Assembly (NCBI GenBank): GCA_038748065.1
Contig: JBCDJG010000019.1
Coordinates: forward strand, 1-64,000
Length of the DNA: 64,000 bases
Source: JBCDJG01 sp038748065
GTDB taxonomy: Bacteria > Pseudomonadota > Gammaproteobacteria > Pseudomonadales > Halieaceae
Direction: 5' to 3'
The notes beneath the pieces are model-generated. The model was given only the letters and a program-made list of their open reading frames with translations. It was not told the DNA's origin and ran no database searches. A program made the translations under genes and the position numbers. Positions 25,554 to 35,160 of this stretch are shown piece by piece; positions within the stretch are counted from its first letter, which is position 1; each line of letters opens with the position of its first letter.

Positions 25554-26200
25554 ATCGACGGGACTTTCTTCAGGCAGCCGCCATACTGGTTGCGGGAAAC
25601 TCGGTGCTTCCGCCGGGTATAGCGCTAAGTCAGGAGCAAAGCGCCTTTCTTGCGGCGCAGCCATCCTATATTGATCAGCACGAGCTGACGTTTTTTAGCA
25701 AAGGGCAGCGCAATGCGATCACTACTGCCTCTGAGGTGATCATCCCTCGCACAGATACGCCCGGTGCAATCGATGCTGGCACGCCACGCTTCATCGAATT
25801 ACTCGTCTCGGACTGGTTTACAGACGAGGAGCGCGCACCCTTCATGGCAGGATTGGCTGATCTGCTGGAGCGCGCGGGCGGAGACTTCGCCGCGCTTGCA
25901 CCTGCTGGCCAGCTGGCGCTGTTTGAGGCGCTGGAGGAAGAAGCCTCTGATAGCTCCTGGTACAGCCTTGGCAATATTTTCCGCGTCTGGGATTTTGAGG
26001 CCCCTTTTATCTGCCAGCTCAAAGAGCTGACCGTGCTCGGCTTTTTTCTCTCCAAGGTTGGTGCAACCCAGGTGCTTCGCGACAACCCCATGGGTCGCTT
26101 CGACGGTGATGTGCCCCTCGGCCCGGATGATGCCTCCTACAACGCCAGCCCGACCCTGCCGACACGCAAATACTTTTACCAGGTAACGGATCGCTCATGA
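25550..26200 (+). CDS. Gluconate 2-dehydrogenase subunit 3-like protein
   Basis: A 216-residue protein from GTG 25550, preceded by AAGGAGACGCT. The N-terminus NRRDFLQAAAILVAG is a Tat-type signal (twin Arg). The helical body with GQRNAITTASEVIIPRTDTPGA is the signature of the gluconate 2-dehydrogenase small subunit family, which escorts GMC flavoproteins across the membrane. Its stop overlaps the start of the GMC gene (ATGA). No cytochrome c subunit follows, unlike the classical three-subunit enzyme. Confidence 0.88.
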   Translation: MNRRDFLQAAAILVAGNSVLPPGIALSQEQSAFLAAQPSYIDQHELTFFSKGQRNAITTASEVIIPRTDTPGAIDAGTPRFIELLVSDWFTDEERAPFMAGLADLLERAGGDFAALAPAGQLALFEALEEEASDSSWYSLGNIFRVWDFEAPFICQLKELTVLGFFLSKVGATQVLRDNPMGRFDGDVPLGPDDASYNASPTLPTRKYFYQVTDRS

Positions 26201-27897
26201 AGGAAACCCAATTCGACGCCATCGTCGTGGGCTCGGGTATCTCTGGCGGGTGGGCGGCAAAGGAGCTGGCAGAGAAAGGCCTGAAAGTCCTTGTGCTTGA
26301 GCGCGGCCGGGACATCCGTCACGCCCGCGATTACCTGGGCGAGCATGCGGGTACCTGGCAGATGCCCTACTATGGCCTGCCGGATAGGGAACTTGTCGCG
26401 CGCGAATACCCGATTCAGGGCGATGAGCCCGCCTTCTCCCATGCCACCCTGCAGTACTGGAATAAGGATCGGGAGAACCCCTACATCCGCAACGAGGAGA
26501 AGCCCTTCAAATGGGTGCGTGCGGATATGGTCGGCGGGCGCTCGGTGATGTGGGGGCGGCAGACCTATCGTTTTGCCGAGCAAGATTTTCGGGCCAATGA
26601 GCAGGACGGCCACGGCATACCCTGGCCTGTGAGATACGACGATATTGCGCCCTGGTACAGCTACGTTGAGAAGTTTGCAGGTATTAGTGGAGAGGCGCGC
26701 GGCTTCAAGCAGCTACCTGACAGTGAGTTCCTGCCGCCGATGGATTATTTCGCCATTGAAAAAACGGCGTTGGCGCGCATCGCCGAGAAATTGCCCGAAG
26801 TGACACCCACCATCGGGCGAGTGGCGATCCTCACTCAAAATCATATGGGGCGAGCCGCCTGCCATTACTGCGGGCCCTGTGAACGCGGCTGTTCATCCGG
26901 CAGTTACTTCAGCTCCCAGAGCTCAACGCTGCCTGCGGCTCAAGCGACGGGCAACATGACGCTACTGTCCGACATGGTGGTGACGCAGCTTGAGCACGAC
27001 GAGACGGGAAGGCGAATCACGGCGGTGTCCGCGGTTAATACCCGAACGCGCGAACGGGTTCGGTTCAGCAGCAAGCTGGTATTCCTTTGCGCATCTACCG
27101 TGGCCTCCACCCAACTGATGTTGAACTCCGCAAGCGATAAACACCCCGCCGGACTCTCCAATCAATCCGGTGCGCTAGGCCATTACCTTATGGACCACGC
27201 CATGATTCGCCACATCGGCCTGATGGTGGATAACGTTAACAGCTACTATGAGGGCGAGAGGCCCAACGGTCTTTATATTCCTCGCTTCCGCAACAACTTT
27301 GGCCAGGATGAAGACGCTGACTTTGTCCGCGGCTTCGGCTATCAGTGCATGCCATTACGCATGGACTGGCAGTCCTTTTTCAACCGTAAGGGCTTTGGCG
27401 CGGACTATAAGGATGCGCTGATCCGGCCACAGCCGTTCTGGATATGGGCCTTGGGCGGCTTTATGGAATGCCTGCCCTACCGCGAAAACAAGGTCTTCCT
27501 CGACAAGCAGCGCACGGACCGCTTTGGCGTCCCGCTAGTGTCGACGGAATTCAGCTGGGGCGAGAATGAGCTCGCGATGGCACGGGATACGGCTGTGCAG
27601 GCAGCGCGCATTTACCGGGCAGCTGGAGCGCTGTACTGGCAGCTCGCAGGTGAGGACGAGCTCAGCGAGGGCGGCCAGGGCATCCACGAAATGGGCACGG
27701 CACGCATGGGCCATGACCCCAAGGAGTCGGTTCTCAACCAATACAACCAGGCCCATGAGGTCGATAACCTCTTTGTCACCGACGGCTCGTTCATGACCTC
27801 TGCAGCCTGTGTGAACCCCTCGCTCACCTACATGGCTTTCACCGCTCGAGCCGTCGATTACGCGGTGAAGCGGCTCAATGAGGGAGCGCTCTCCTGA
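26197..27897 (+). CDS. GMC-family FAD oxidoreductase with Cys cluster
   Basis: A 566-residue flavoprotein with FAD-binding VVGSGISGGWAAKEL (residues 10-24), a GMC C-terminal domain, and the HEMGTARMG motif near residue 500, which is usual in sugar and alcohol dehydrogenases. Cys222, Cys225, Cys228 and Cys232 are spaced C-x2-C-x2-C-x3-C and may hold an iron-sulfur cluster for electron transfer, as in bacterial FAD glucose dehydrogenases. It forms an operon with the Tat-signal subunit before it, so the complex is probably periplasmic. The substrate is likely a sugar or polyol, by family inference. Confidence 0.9.
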   Translation: MKETQFDAIVVGSGISGGWAAKELAEKGLKVLVLERGRDIRHARDYLGEHAGTWQMPYYGLPDRELVAREYPIQGDEPAFSHATLQYWNKDRENPYIRNEEKPFKWVRADMVGGRSVMWGRQTYRFAEQDFRANEQDGHGIPWPVRYDDIAPWYSYVEKFAGISGEARGFKQLPDSEFLPPMDYFAIEKTALARIAEKLPEVTPTIGRVAILTQNHMGRAACHYCGPCERGCSSGSYFSSQSSTLPAAQATGNMTLLSDMVVTQLEHDETGRRITAVSAVNTRTRERVRFSSKLVFLCASTVASTQLMLNSASDKHPAGLSNQSGALGHYLMDHAMIRHIGLMVDNVNSYYEGERPNGLYIPRFRNNFGQDEDADFVRGFGYQCMPLRMDWQSFFNRKGFGADYKDALIRPQPFWIWALGGFMECLPYRENKVFLDKQRTDRFGVPLVSTEFSWGENELAMARDTAVQAARIYRAAGALYWQLAGEDELSEGGQGIHEMGTARMGHDPKESVLNQYNQAHEVDNLFVTDGSFMTSAACVNPSLTYMAFTARAVDYAVKRLNEGALS

Positions 27898-28020
27898 ATA
27901 CAGAGAACACTGTTCCGTAATTCAGTTTAAATACAGGAAATAATTTCTAGAAACCCCCTCGTAGCGCCTCAATCAGGCACAATGTGCCTCCTTTTGCGAC
28001 CTACACTAGGCACCATCGAC

Positions 28021-29748
28021 ATGATGGAGCCTGCCGTGACACAACTTATCGAAAGAATTCGCGAAGCCGTGATTGGGGAGCGTCAGGGGGTCGAAACGCC
28101 CTTCGGCCGCAAACCGCTGGTTTACGCGGACTACACGGCCTCCGGCCGCAGCCTGAGCTTCATAGAGGATTACATCCGCGACCACGTGTTGCCGTACTAC
28201 GCCAATACGCATACGGAGACTTCCTTTACGGGTGCACAGACTACGGCTTTGCGCGAAGAGGCGCGCAATGAGATTCGTCGAGCCGTAAATGGCGGCGATG
28301 AGGACAAGGTAATTTTCTGTGGCCCTGGCGCGACCGCAGCAATAAACAAACTCATGGACATACTCAATCTGCGCCTGCCGCATGACCTGGCTGAGCGCTG
28401 CGACTTGGAACAACACATCCCACTGAGCGAGCGCCCGGTGATCTTTGTCGGGCCCTATGAGCACCATTCCAATGAACTGCCCTGGCGTGAGAGCATCGCC
28501 GACGTCGTGAGCATTCCGCTTAACGAAAAAGGGCAGATCGACCTGCAGGTGCTTGAAAATGAACTCGTTCAGCATGCTGATCGGCCCCTGCGCATCGGCA
28601 GCTTTTCCGCGGCGTCGAATGTCACCGGTATCAGGAGCGACGTAGTCAGGATGACAGCCCTGCTCAAGCAGCATGGCGCATTGGCCTTCTGGGACTATGC
28701 GGCAGCGGCGCCCTATGTCGGGATTGATATGAATGGCGAGTCGCCGATAGATGCTGTCTTCATCTCACCGCATAAGTTTGTTGGTGGTCCCGGTACGCCT
28801 GGCGTACTTGTGGTTAAGTCCCAGGTACTCAATAACAGCGTTCCCGCCGTCGTCGGCGGCGGCACGGTCCTGTATGTCACACCACAGGACCACCGCTTTC
28901 TTGATGATGCTGAGCGGCGGGAGGAAGGCGGCACGCCCGCGATTGTGGAGTCTATTCGCGCTGGCCTGGTCTTCAAGTTGCAGCAGCAGGTCGGCACCGA
29001 CGTTATTGAAGCGCGTGAGAAGCGCTTTGTTCAGCGCGCGCTGGCGCGTCTCGCAGATTGTCCCGAACTCGACATTCTGGGTAATCGGCATGCCGAGCGC
29101 ATTTCTATACTGTCCCTGCGGTTCCGTCACGGCGACCGCGACCTGCACTATGGTTTTGTTGTGTCCCTACTTAACGACCTGTTTGGCATCCAGGTGCGTG
29201 GCGGCTGCTCCTGTGCCGGCCCCTACGGACACGCCCTGCTCAATATGGATATGGATTACAGTCGCGCCCTGGAAAAGGAAATTCGCGCCGGTGCCATGAT
29301 ACTGCGCCCTGGCTGGGTGAGGCTGAACTTTAACTATTTTATCAGCGAGCAAGAGTTTGAGTACTTACTGGGTGCGATCGAACTCGTGGCGAAGCACGGC
29401 TGGCGACTGCTGCCCCACTATGTTTTTGACACGAAAGCCGGCGTCTGGCGCTTCGAGGGGCGCAGCATGGAGCTGCCTGTTAGGCTGGCGGATGTTGATT
29501 TTATGCCAGCTGAGGCCAGCCGAGCGGTTGAGCATCTCGCTCTGTGCGGCAAATTGGCCTGCGCGGAGCGAGAGTTGCTGGCTGAGCGCTCTATCCCGGT
29601 CATTCGTCCTCTTGGGCTGTCATCCGGCGCAGATCGTCTGCGCTGGTTTCTGTTGCCAGAGGACGTCGTAGACAAGCTCCATGGGGCGCAAAAAGGCGCG
29701 CAGCCAGACCAACAGACAGAACAGCAACAGGTGCCAGCGTCTGTCTGA
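28021..29748 (+). CDS. Class V aminotransferase/cysteine desulfurase-like PLP enzyme, long form
   Basis: A 575-residue protein. The class V fold is shown by the PLP-lysine motif ISPHKFVGGPGTPG near residue 250, by FWDYAAAAPYVGIDM before it, and by VRGGCSCAGPYGHALL near residue 395. SufS and Csd proteins are about 400 residues, so this one carries some 120 extra C-terminal residues without a recognised domain. ATG 28021 is chosen; the frame is open from 27982. The following Fe-alcohol dehydrogenase gene is 81 bases away. Confidence 0.85.
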   Translation: MMEPAVTQLIERIREAVIGERQGVETPFGRKPLVYADYTASGRSLSFIEDYIRDHVLPYYANTHTETSFTGAQTTALREEARNEIRRAVNGGDEDKVIFCGPGATAAINKLMDILNLRLPHDLAERCDLEQHIPLSERPVIFVGPYEHHSNELPWRESIADVVSIPLNEKGQIDLQVLENELVQHADRPLRIGSFSAASNVTGIRSDVVRMTALLKQHGALAFWDYAAAAPYVGIDMNGESPIDAVFISPHKFVGGPGTPGVLVVKSQVLNNSVPAVVGGGTVLYVTPQDHRFLDDAERREEGGTPAIVESIRAGLVFKLQQQVGTDVIEAREKRFVQRALARLADCPELDILGNRHAERISILSLRFRHGDRDLHYGFVVSLLNDLFGIQVRGGCSCAGPYGHALLNMDMDYSRALEKEIRAGAMILRPGWVRLNFNYFISEQEFEYLLGAIELVAKHGWRLLPHYVFDTKAGVWRFEGRSMELPVRLADVDFMPAEASRAVEHLALCGKLACAERELLAERSIPVIRPLGLSSGADRLRWFLLPEDVVDKLHGAQKGAQPDQQTEQQQVPASV

Positions 29749-29829
29749 ACCGGGACCCGGCGTGAACGGGGGCCTGCTCTGATGGCGCGGCTATGATAAC
29801 CTCGCCCTGCGAAAAAATCGGAGATAACA

Positions 29830-31035
29830 ATGCCCCAGTTCATGCGCGTCATCGTGCACGAGGTTCTCGTGCTGGTGATGAAGACCATTGCAGCCCTGCA
29901 ACCCGGCGCCACCTATCGTGCCTTCGTCGGCAGTGGCAGTTCTGGCAGCCTGTGTCAGCACATCGCCAATACGGGTGTGCGGAAGGTCCTGGTAGTTACC
30001 GACAAGCCCCTGCGCGATCTGGGCGTTGTGGATCAGGCCATCGGTGCGCTGGCCGATAACGGCGTGGACGTGGCCTTCTACGATGGCGTACTTCCCGACC
30101 CAACTTACGTGCAGGTGAGCGAAGGCGTTGCTGTACAAAAAGCGCACGGCAGCGAGGCGGTCCTGGCGATCGGCGGTGGCTCGTCGATTGACGCCGCTAA
30201 AATTATCGCCGCCGCCGCGACCAGTGATGCCAACCCCCAGGACTGGGTGGGTTTTGGCAAGGTCAAGCACGATGTGCTCCCCCTGTACGCAATACCGACG
30301 ACTTCGGGCACCGGCTCAGAGGTGACCATGGGCGCTGTGATTTCAGACAATGAAACCCATGAGAAAGGCGTTATCTCGGGCGCTAACCTGCTGCCTGCAG
30401 CCGCCGCACTGGATGCCGATCTGATTTTGGGCCTGCCGCCGCACATCACGGCTGCTACCGGCATTGATGCCCTGACCCATGCGATTGAGGCCTACATCAG
30501 CGTGTGGGATCGTGGCAGTCGCAAGAGTGATTCGCGCATGGCGGTGAAGCTGATCTTCGATCATCTGGTCACCGCCTACAACGATGGCGGCAATCGAGTG
30601 GCGCGGGAAGCCGTCGCGCTGGGCGCCTACTACGGCGGCATGGCCATCAACCAGGTTAACGTCGGTAACGTGCATGCGATTGCCCACCAGCTTGGCGGTA
30701 AATACGGCATACCCCACGGGCTGGCCAATGCCCTGGTGCTACCCGGTGTTCTCGAGTTCTGCCGCGCCGAGGCGCAACAGGACCTGGCTGAGCTGGCGCA
30801 GCTGGTTGGGGTGGGTGAGCAGGGTGATTCGGAAGCGGCACTCGCGCAGGCCTTTATTCAGGCGGTGCGCGACCTGCGTGAAGCGGTAGGTGTGAGCCCG
30901 ACCTCCGACAAGGTTCAGGAATCCGACTACGACTATCTGATTGATCTGGCACTGGCCGAGGGGCTGCAGTATCCAACGCCCAAGGTGATGGACAAGCAGG
31001 ACGTGCGGACAATCCTTGATGGGATCCGCGCCTAA
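29830..31035 (+). CDS. Iron-containing alcohol dehydrogenase
   Basis: A 401-residue group III alcohol dehydrogenase. GGGSSIDAAK (around residue 116) is the NAD(P) motif; DALTHAIEAYIS and HAIAHQLGGKYGIPHG supply the metal-binding histidines. It opens with VLVLVMKTIAALQPG, and GGAGATAAC precedes the ATG. It oxidises alcohols or reduces aldehydes or ketones. It converges with edd, and the last 4 bases overlap. Confidence 0.93.
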   Translation: MPQFMRVIVHEVLVLVMKTIAALQPGATYRAFVGSGSSGSLCQHIANTGVRKVLVVTDKPLRDLGVVDQAIGALADNGVDVAFYDGVLPDPTYVQVSEGVAVQKAHGSEAVLAIGGGSSIDAAKIIAAAATSDANPQDWVGFGKVKHDVLPLYAIPTTSGTGSEVTMGAVISDNETHEKGVISGANLLPAAAALDADLILGLPPHITAATGIDALTHAIEAYISVWDRGSRKSDSRMAVKLIFDHLVTAYNDGGNRVAREAVALGAYYGGMAINQVNVGNVHAIAHQLGGKYGIPHGLANALVLPGVLEFCRAEAQQDLAELAQLVGVGEQGDSEAALAQAFIQAVRDLREAVGVSPTSDKVQESDYDYLIDLALAEGLQYPTPKVMDKQDVRTILDGIRA

Positions 31036-32843
31036 GGAAAAACGCTGGCGCCGCTTTCGGCGTCGCTGACCCCCCTGCGCATGTGGGCGAAGAGTTCTCG
31101 GCCCATGCCAAATTCGCTGCCGTCGCCGTCGCGCCGAAGGTATGCTCGTTCGTTCCATTCATCGGCGGGCACAAGGGCGTTGAGCTCGCCCTTGATGGCG
31201 TCCAGTCGCACGCGATCGCCATCGCGCAGCTTGGCGATCGGCCCCTCCGCTAGCGCCTCTGGCGTCAGGTGAATCGCCGCAGCGACCTTACCCGAAGCGC
31301 CGGACATGCGCCCGTCGGTCACCAGAGCGACCTTAAAGCCGCGGTCCTGCAGGATACCCAGGTAGGGTGTCATCTTGTGTAATTCGGGCATGCCGTTGGC
31401 CGCCGGGCCCTGGAAGCGAACCACCGCCACCAGGTCATGCTCCAGCTCTCCAGCTTCGAAGGCCGCCTGCAGCTCAGTCTGATCGTTGAACACGCGGGCG
31501 GGCGCTTCTACGACCTGGTGCTCGGGCGCGACCGCTGAGACTTTGATAACGCTGCGGCCCAGGTTGCCCTGCAACAGCTTGAGCCCACCTTCGGCCTGAA
31601 AGGGGTCCTTGGCGGCGCGTAGCACCTCGGTATCAGCGCTCTCATTCACGCCTTCGCGATAGCTCAGCCTCCCGTCCGTAAGCCCGGGTTCCATGGTGTA
31701 GTGGCGCAGACCCTCACCCCACATGGTCTGCACGTCTTCATGCAGAAGTCCGGCGTCAAGCAGGGTGCGAATGACGTAGCCTGTGCCGCCTGCGGCGTGA
31801 AAATGATTTACGTCGGCGCTGCCGTTCGGGTAGACGCGGGCCACCAGTGGGGTTATGGCGGACAGGTCGGCAAAGTCCTGCCAGTCGATAATGACACCCG
31901 CAGCGCGGGCGATCGCAACCCAATGGATGCTGTGGTTGGTGGAGCCACCAGTAGCCAGCAGCGCCACAATGGCATTTACAATGCAGCGCTCGTCGACGAC
32001 GCGTGCCAGCGGCGTGTAGTGCTGGCCGAGGTCGGTGATTCTGCACAGGCGCTCAGCCGCTGCGACGGTCAAAGCCTCGCGCAGCTCGGTACCCGGGGGT
32101 TCGAAGGCGGCGCCCGGAACGTGAATGCCCATCACCTCCATTAGCATCTGGTTGCTGTTGGCGGTGCCGTAAAAGGTACAGGTGCCCTCACCGTGGTAGG
32201 CAGCGCTCTCGGCTTCCAGCAGGGCGTCGCGGCCGATCTTCCCTTCGGCGAATTGCTGGCGTATTGACGCTTTTTCCTTGTTACTGAGGCCTGAGCTCAT
32301 TGGCCCTGCGGGTGAGAAGATGATCGGCAGATGGCCAAAGGACAGGGCGCCAATCAACAGCCCCGGGACAATTTTGTCGCACACTCCAAGGCATAGCGCC
32401 GCATCAAACATGTTGTGGGAGAGGGCGATGGCCGTGGCCCCTGCGATGACGTCGCGGCTGAACAGGCTGAGCTCCATACCTGTTGTGCCCTGGGTCACGC
32501 CGTCGCACATGGCAGGCACGCCCCCGGCAACCTGGGCTGTGCAGCCTATAGCCTGGGCCGCGCGTTTGATCACCTCTGGGTACGTCTCGAGGGGCTGGTG
32601 GGCCGACAGCATATCGTTGTAGGCATTGACGATGCCGATGTTCGCAGCCTCGACCAGCTTGAGCGTTTGCTTGTCGTCACTGCCGCAGGCCGCGAAGCCA
32701 TGAGCAAGGTTGCTGCAGGACAGGCTCCCGCGGTGCGGGCCGTCCCGTCGCATAGCCTCCATGCGCGACAGATAGGCCTCACGCGAGCCGACGGAGCGTT
32801 CGATGATACGTTCGGTAATAGCCTTGAGCCTTGGATCAATCAT
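31032..32843 (-). CDS. edd: Phosphogluconate dehydratase
   Basis: A 603-residue member of the IlvD/Edd family, dehydrating 6-phosphogluconate to KDPG in the Entner-Doudoroff pathway. Iron-sulfur cysteine motifs are LGVCDKIVPG and GEGTCTFYGTANSNQ, and the length is typical of Edd. ATG 32843 is chosen because the family N-terminus MIDPRLKAITERIIERS begins there; it overlaps the end of pgl by 8 bases. It is the third gene of zwf-pgl-edd; the aldolase gene eda is not adjacent. Confidence 0.95.
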   Translation of the reverse strand: MIDPRLKAITERIIERSVGSREAYLSRMEAMRRDGPHRGSLSCSNLAHGFAACGSDDKQTLKLVEAANIGIVNAYNDMLSAHQPLETYPEVIKRAAQAIGCTAQVAGGVPAMCDGVTQGTTGMELSLFSRDVIAGATAIALSHNMFDAALCLGVCDKIVPGLLIGALSFGHLPIIFSPAGPMSSGLSNKEKASIRQQFAEGKIGRDALLEAESAAYHGEGTCTFYGTANSNQMLMEVMGIHVPGAAFEPPGTELREALTVAAAERLCRITDLGQHYTPLARVVDERCIVNAIVALLATGGSTNHSIHWVAIARAAGVIIDWQDFADLSAITPLVARVYPNGSADVNHFHAAGGTGYVIRTLLDAGLLHEDVQTMWGEGLRHYTMEPGLTDGRLSYREGVNESADTEVLRAAKDPFQAEGGLKLLQGNLGRSVIKVSAVAPEHQVVEAPARVFNDQTELQAAFEAGELEHDLVAVVRFQGPAANGMPELHKMTPYLGILQDRGFKVALVTDGRMSGASGKVAAAIHLTPEALAEGPIAKLRDGDRVRLDAIKGELNALVPADEWNERAYLRRDGDGSEFGMGRELFAHMRRGVSDAESGASVFP

Positions 32844-33525
32844 CGGGGGACCACCAGATACTGACAGGGGTTTGAGTCTGCTCGGTAACATGTGCAATGG
32901 GCAGGCTCTCGGCCGCGGCCGATTCCAGCACGCGTCGTTTGTCTGTGCCCACAATGTGCAGCAGGACCTCCCGGCTTCTGAGTACGGCTGGTAGCGTCAG
33001 TGTGATGCGCTGATGCGGAGCGGTGACCGGGTCGCAGGCACCGAGCGCCTGCTGGCCGGAGGGGTCAAGAAGATCGGCCAGGTTGTTGGCCTTGGGAAAC
33101 CAGGACGCGGTGTGACCGTCGCCACCCATGCCGAGGATGGTGAGCGTCAGCGGACGACGGATAGACGCCAGCCCTTCGCTTGCCTCGACCAGGCCATCGC
33201 GCGCATCTGCGTGATCGGTCTTCAGGCCGACAAAATGGGCTGCCGCTGCACGGCCACGCAACAGGTTCTCACGCGCCAGGCGCTCATTGGAATCGGCGTG
33301 ATCCGGTGGTACCCAGCGCTCGTCCACCAGCGTGATGTCGATTTTAGACCAGTCCAGAGGGGCGTTGCTGAGCCGGCGAAAGACACCCTTCGGGGTGCTG
33401 CCGCCGGAGACGGCCAGGCTGGCATCGCCCTCACGTTGAATTTCTGCCTGCAGAGCTTCGCTGATATAGTTCGCCAGGGCCTCATCCAGCGCCTCACGGC
33501 TTGTTGTTTCCATCCAGCTCGTCAC
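32836..33525 (-). CDS. pgl: 6-phosphogluconolactonase
   Basis: A 229-residue DevB-type lactonase hydrolysing 6-phosphogluconolactone. Motifs are SGGSTPKGVF near residue 40, VDERWVPPDHADSN near residue 67, and LGMGGDGHTASWFP. The GTG start at 33525 lies 6 bases after the zwf stop; ATG 33513 is an alternative and neither has a strong ribosome site. Position between zwf and edd fits the pathway order. Confidence 0.93.
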   Translation of the reverse strand: MTSWMETTSREALDEALANYISEALQAEIQREGDASLAVSGGSTPKGVFRRLSNAPLDWSKIDITLVDERWVPPDHADSNERLARENLLRGRAAAAHFVGLKTDHADARDGLVEASEGLASIRRPLTLTILGMGGDGHTASWFPKANNLADLLDPSGQQALGACDPVTAPHQRITLTLPAVLRSREVLLHIVGTDKRRVLESAAAESLPIAHVTEQTQTPVSIWWSPDD

Positions 33526-33531
33526 GGCGAA

Positions 33532-34980
33532 TCATTCATACCAGCTGCGGCCGTCGCGCTCCGTCAGAGCGGTGGCGCTGCTTGGGCCCATCGTGCCCGA
33601 GTTATAGTTTTTGATTGCCATCCCGACCTCGTCCCAGGCCTCGATGATTGAGTCCACCCATTGCCATGCGGTCTCCACTTCGTCGCGACGCATGAATAGC
33701 GTTTGCTCGCCGTTGATGGCATCGAGCAACAGGCGCTCGTAGGCGTCATAGCGATCGCTCTTGTCCTGGGACTCATCGGTCAGGTGCAGGGCGACGGGTT
33801 GCAGACGCAGCTTGCGCGAAAGACCAGGCCGCTTATTCAGCGTATGCAGGGTGATGGTCTCTTCCGGCTGTAACCGGATAACAAGTTTGTTGGTGAGTTC
33901 ATTCGGGTCATTGGCGAACAAGGAGAAGGGCTGGCGCTTGAACTCGATGACAATCTCCGAATAGCGTCGAGTCAGGCGTTTGCCTGTCCGCAAGTAAAAG
34001 GGAACACCTGCCCAACGCCAGTTGTTGATCGTGGCCTTGACGGCGACGAAGGTCTCGATGGAGTCAATATCCGCATACTCCGCCTCCTCGTTGAAACCCT
34101 TGACGGCCTCGCCGTTGACCGCGCCCGGGCCATAGACACCGCGCACTGTGCTGCTTTTAACATTTTCCGCCGTGATGGGTTCCAGGCTGCGCAGAACCTT
34201 CTCCTTTTCGTCGCGAATGTCGGCCGGCTTGAGGCTGGCCGGGGGCTCCATGGCGACGATAGACAGCACCTGCAGGAGGTGGTTTTGCACCATGTCACGC
34301 AACGCGCCTGTTTGCGCATAGTAGTTGTGTCGCCCCTCAACACCGATTTCCTCACCGACCGTGATTTGTACGTTATCGACAAAACTGTTCTCCCACACCG
34401 GTTGCAGCAGGGGATTCCCGAAGCGTACGGCCAGCAAGTTTTGCACGGTTTCCTTGCCAAGGTAGTGATCGATGCGGAAGGTGGCCTCCTCGGGGAACAC
34501 CCTCGCCACCTGCTCGTTGATCTCACGGCAGGATGCGAGGTTGTGTCCAAGCGGCTTTTCCAGCACCACGCCGCTATCCTCACGCACTGCGCCCGCCGAG
34601 TGAAGGTGGTCGCAAATGGGCCCGTAAAGCGAGGGTAGGGTAGCGAGATAAAACAGACGCTGAGCTGGCTTTTGCTCGAGTACCGCCGTGAGCGCCTCGT
34701 AGTCGGTGGCAGACTGTGCCTCCAGCTGCTGATACTCCAGTTTCTCGGCGAAGGTGGCCCATACGGCCTCATACCACTGACCCTCGGCGAGAAAACGTTG
34801 CAGGTTACCGTGCACCTCGCGTTTGAAGGTCTCGGAGTCGGACGCCGCGCGGCCCGTCGCGATGATGCGCTGAACGCTGTCGGCGAGGCCGTGGCGCTGT
34901 AGCTGGAACAGGGCGGGGAGCAATTTGCGGGTCGAAAGATCTCCCGTACCACCAAAAATAACCAAATCAACCAGGCTCAT
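33532..34980 (-). CDS. zwf: Glucose-6-phosphate 1-dehydrogenase
   Basis: A 482-residue protein. GGTGDLSTRKLLPAL (residues 10-24) is the NADP-binding start, FRIDHYLGKETVQN is the active-site motif, and VPFYLRTGKRL is the late conserved stretch. The start at 34980 is set by the family N-terminus SLVDLVIFGGTGDL. It is the first gene of zwf-pgl-edd, and the promoter should lie within 34981-35160. Confidence 0.96.
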   Translation of the reverse strand: MSLVDLVIFGGTGDLSTRKLLPALFQLQRHGLADSVQRIIATGRAASDSETFKREVHGNLQRFLAEGQWYEAVWATFAEKLEYQQLEAQSATDYEALTAVLEQKPAQRLFYLATLPSLYGPICDHLHSAGAVREDSGVVLEKPLGHNLASCREINEQVARVFPEEATFRIDHYLGKETVQNLLAVRFGNPLLQPVWENSFVDNVQITVGEEIGVEGRHNYYAQTGALRDMVQNHLLQVLSIVAMEPPASLKPADIRDEKEKVLRSLEPITAENVKSSTVRGVYGPGAVNGEAVKGFNEEAEYADIDSIETFVAVKATINNWRWAGVPFYLRTGKRLTRRYSEIVIEFKRQPFSLFANDPNELTNKLVIRLQPEETITLHTLNKRPGLSRKLRLQPVALHLTDESQDKSDRYDAYERLLLDAINGEQTLFMRRDEVETAWQWVDSIIEAWDEVGMAIKNYNSGTMGPSSATALTERDGRSWYE

Positions 34981-35160
34981 GGAGCGGTGTCCTCTGAGTT
35001 GCGTGAGCGAACAGAGTGTAGCTGTATCAGCGGGGCGCTGCTGACGGTGCGGTGATTTGAGTCGCGGCTCTCTGTGGCCGCTTATTTGCAACTCAACTGA
35101 ATTGCTAAGTGATTAGTTTAGCAGAATCCCCGCAGTGCAGGTAATAGCGCCCAGATCAGT
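34981..35160. other. Intergenic region holding the zwf promoter
   Basis: 180 bases with no gene. An A/T-rich patch around 35095-35125 could carry the zwf promoter; I see no convincing operator. Confidence 0.4.

Noticed and set aside
33972..34970. A 332-residue frame overlapping zwf on the same strand
   Set aside because: It is a frame-shifted shadow of zwf with Arg/Ser/Thr-rich composition and no motif.
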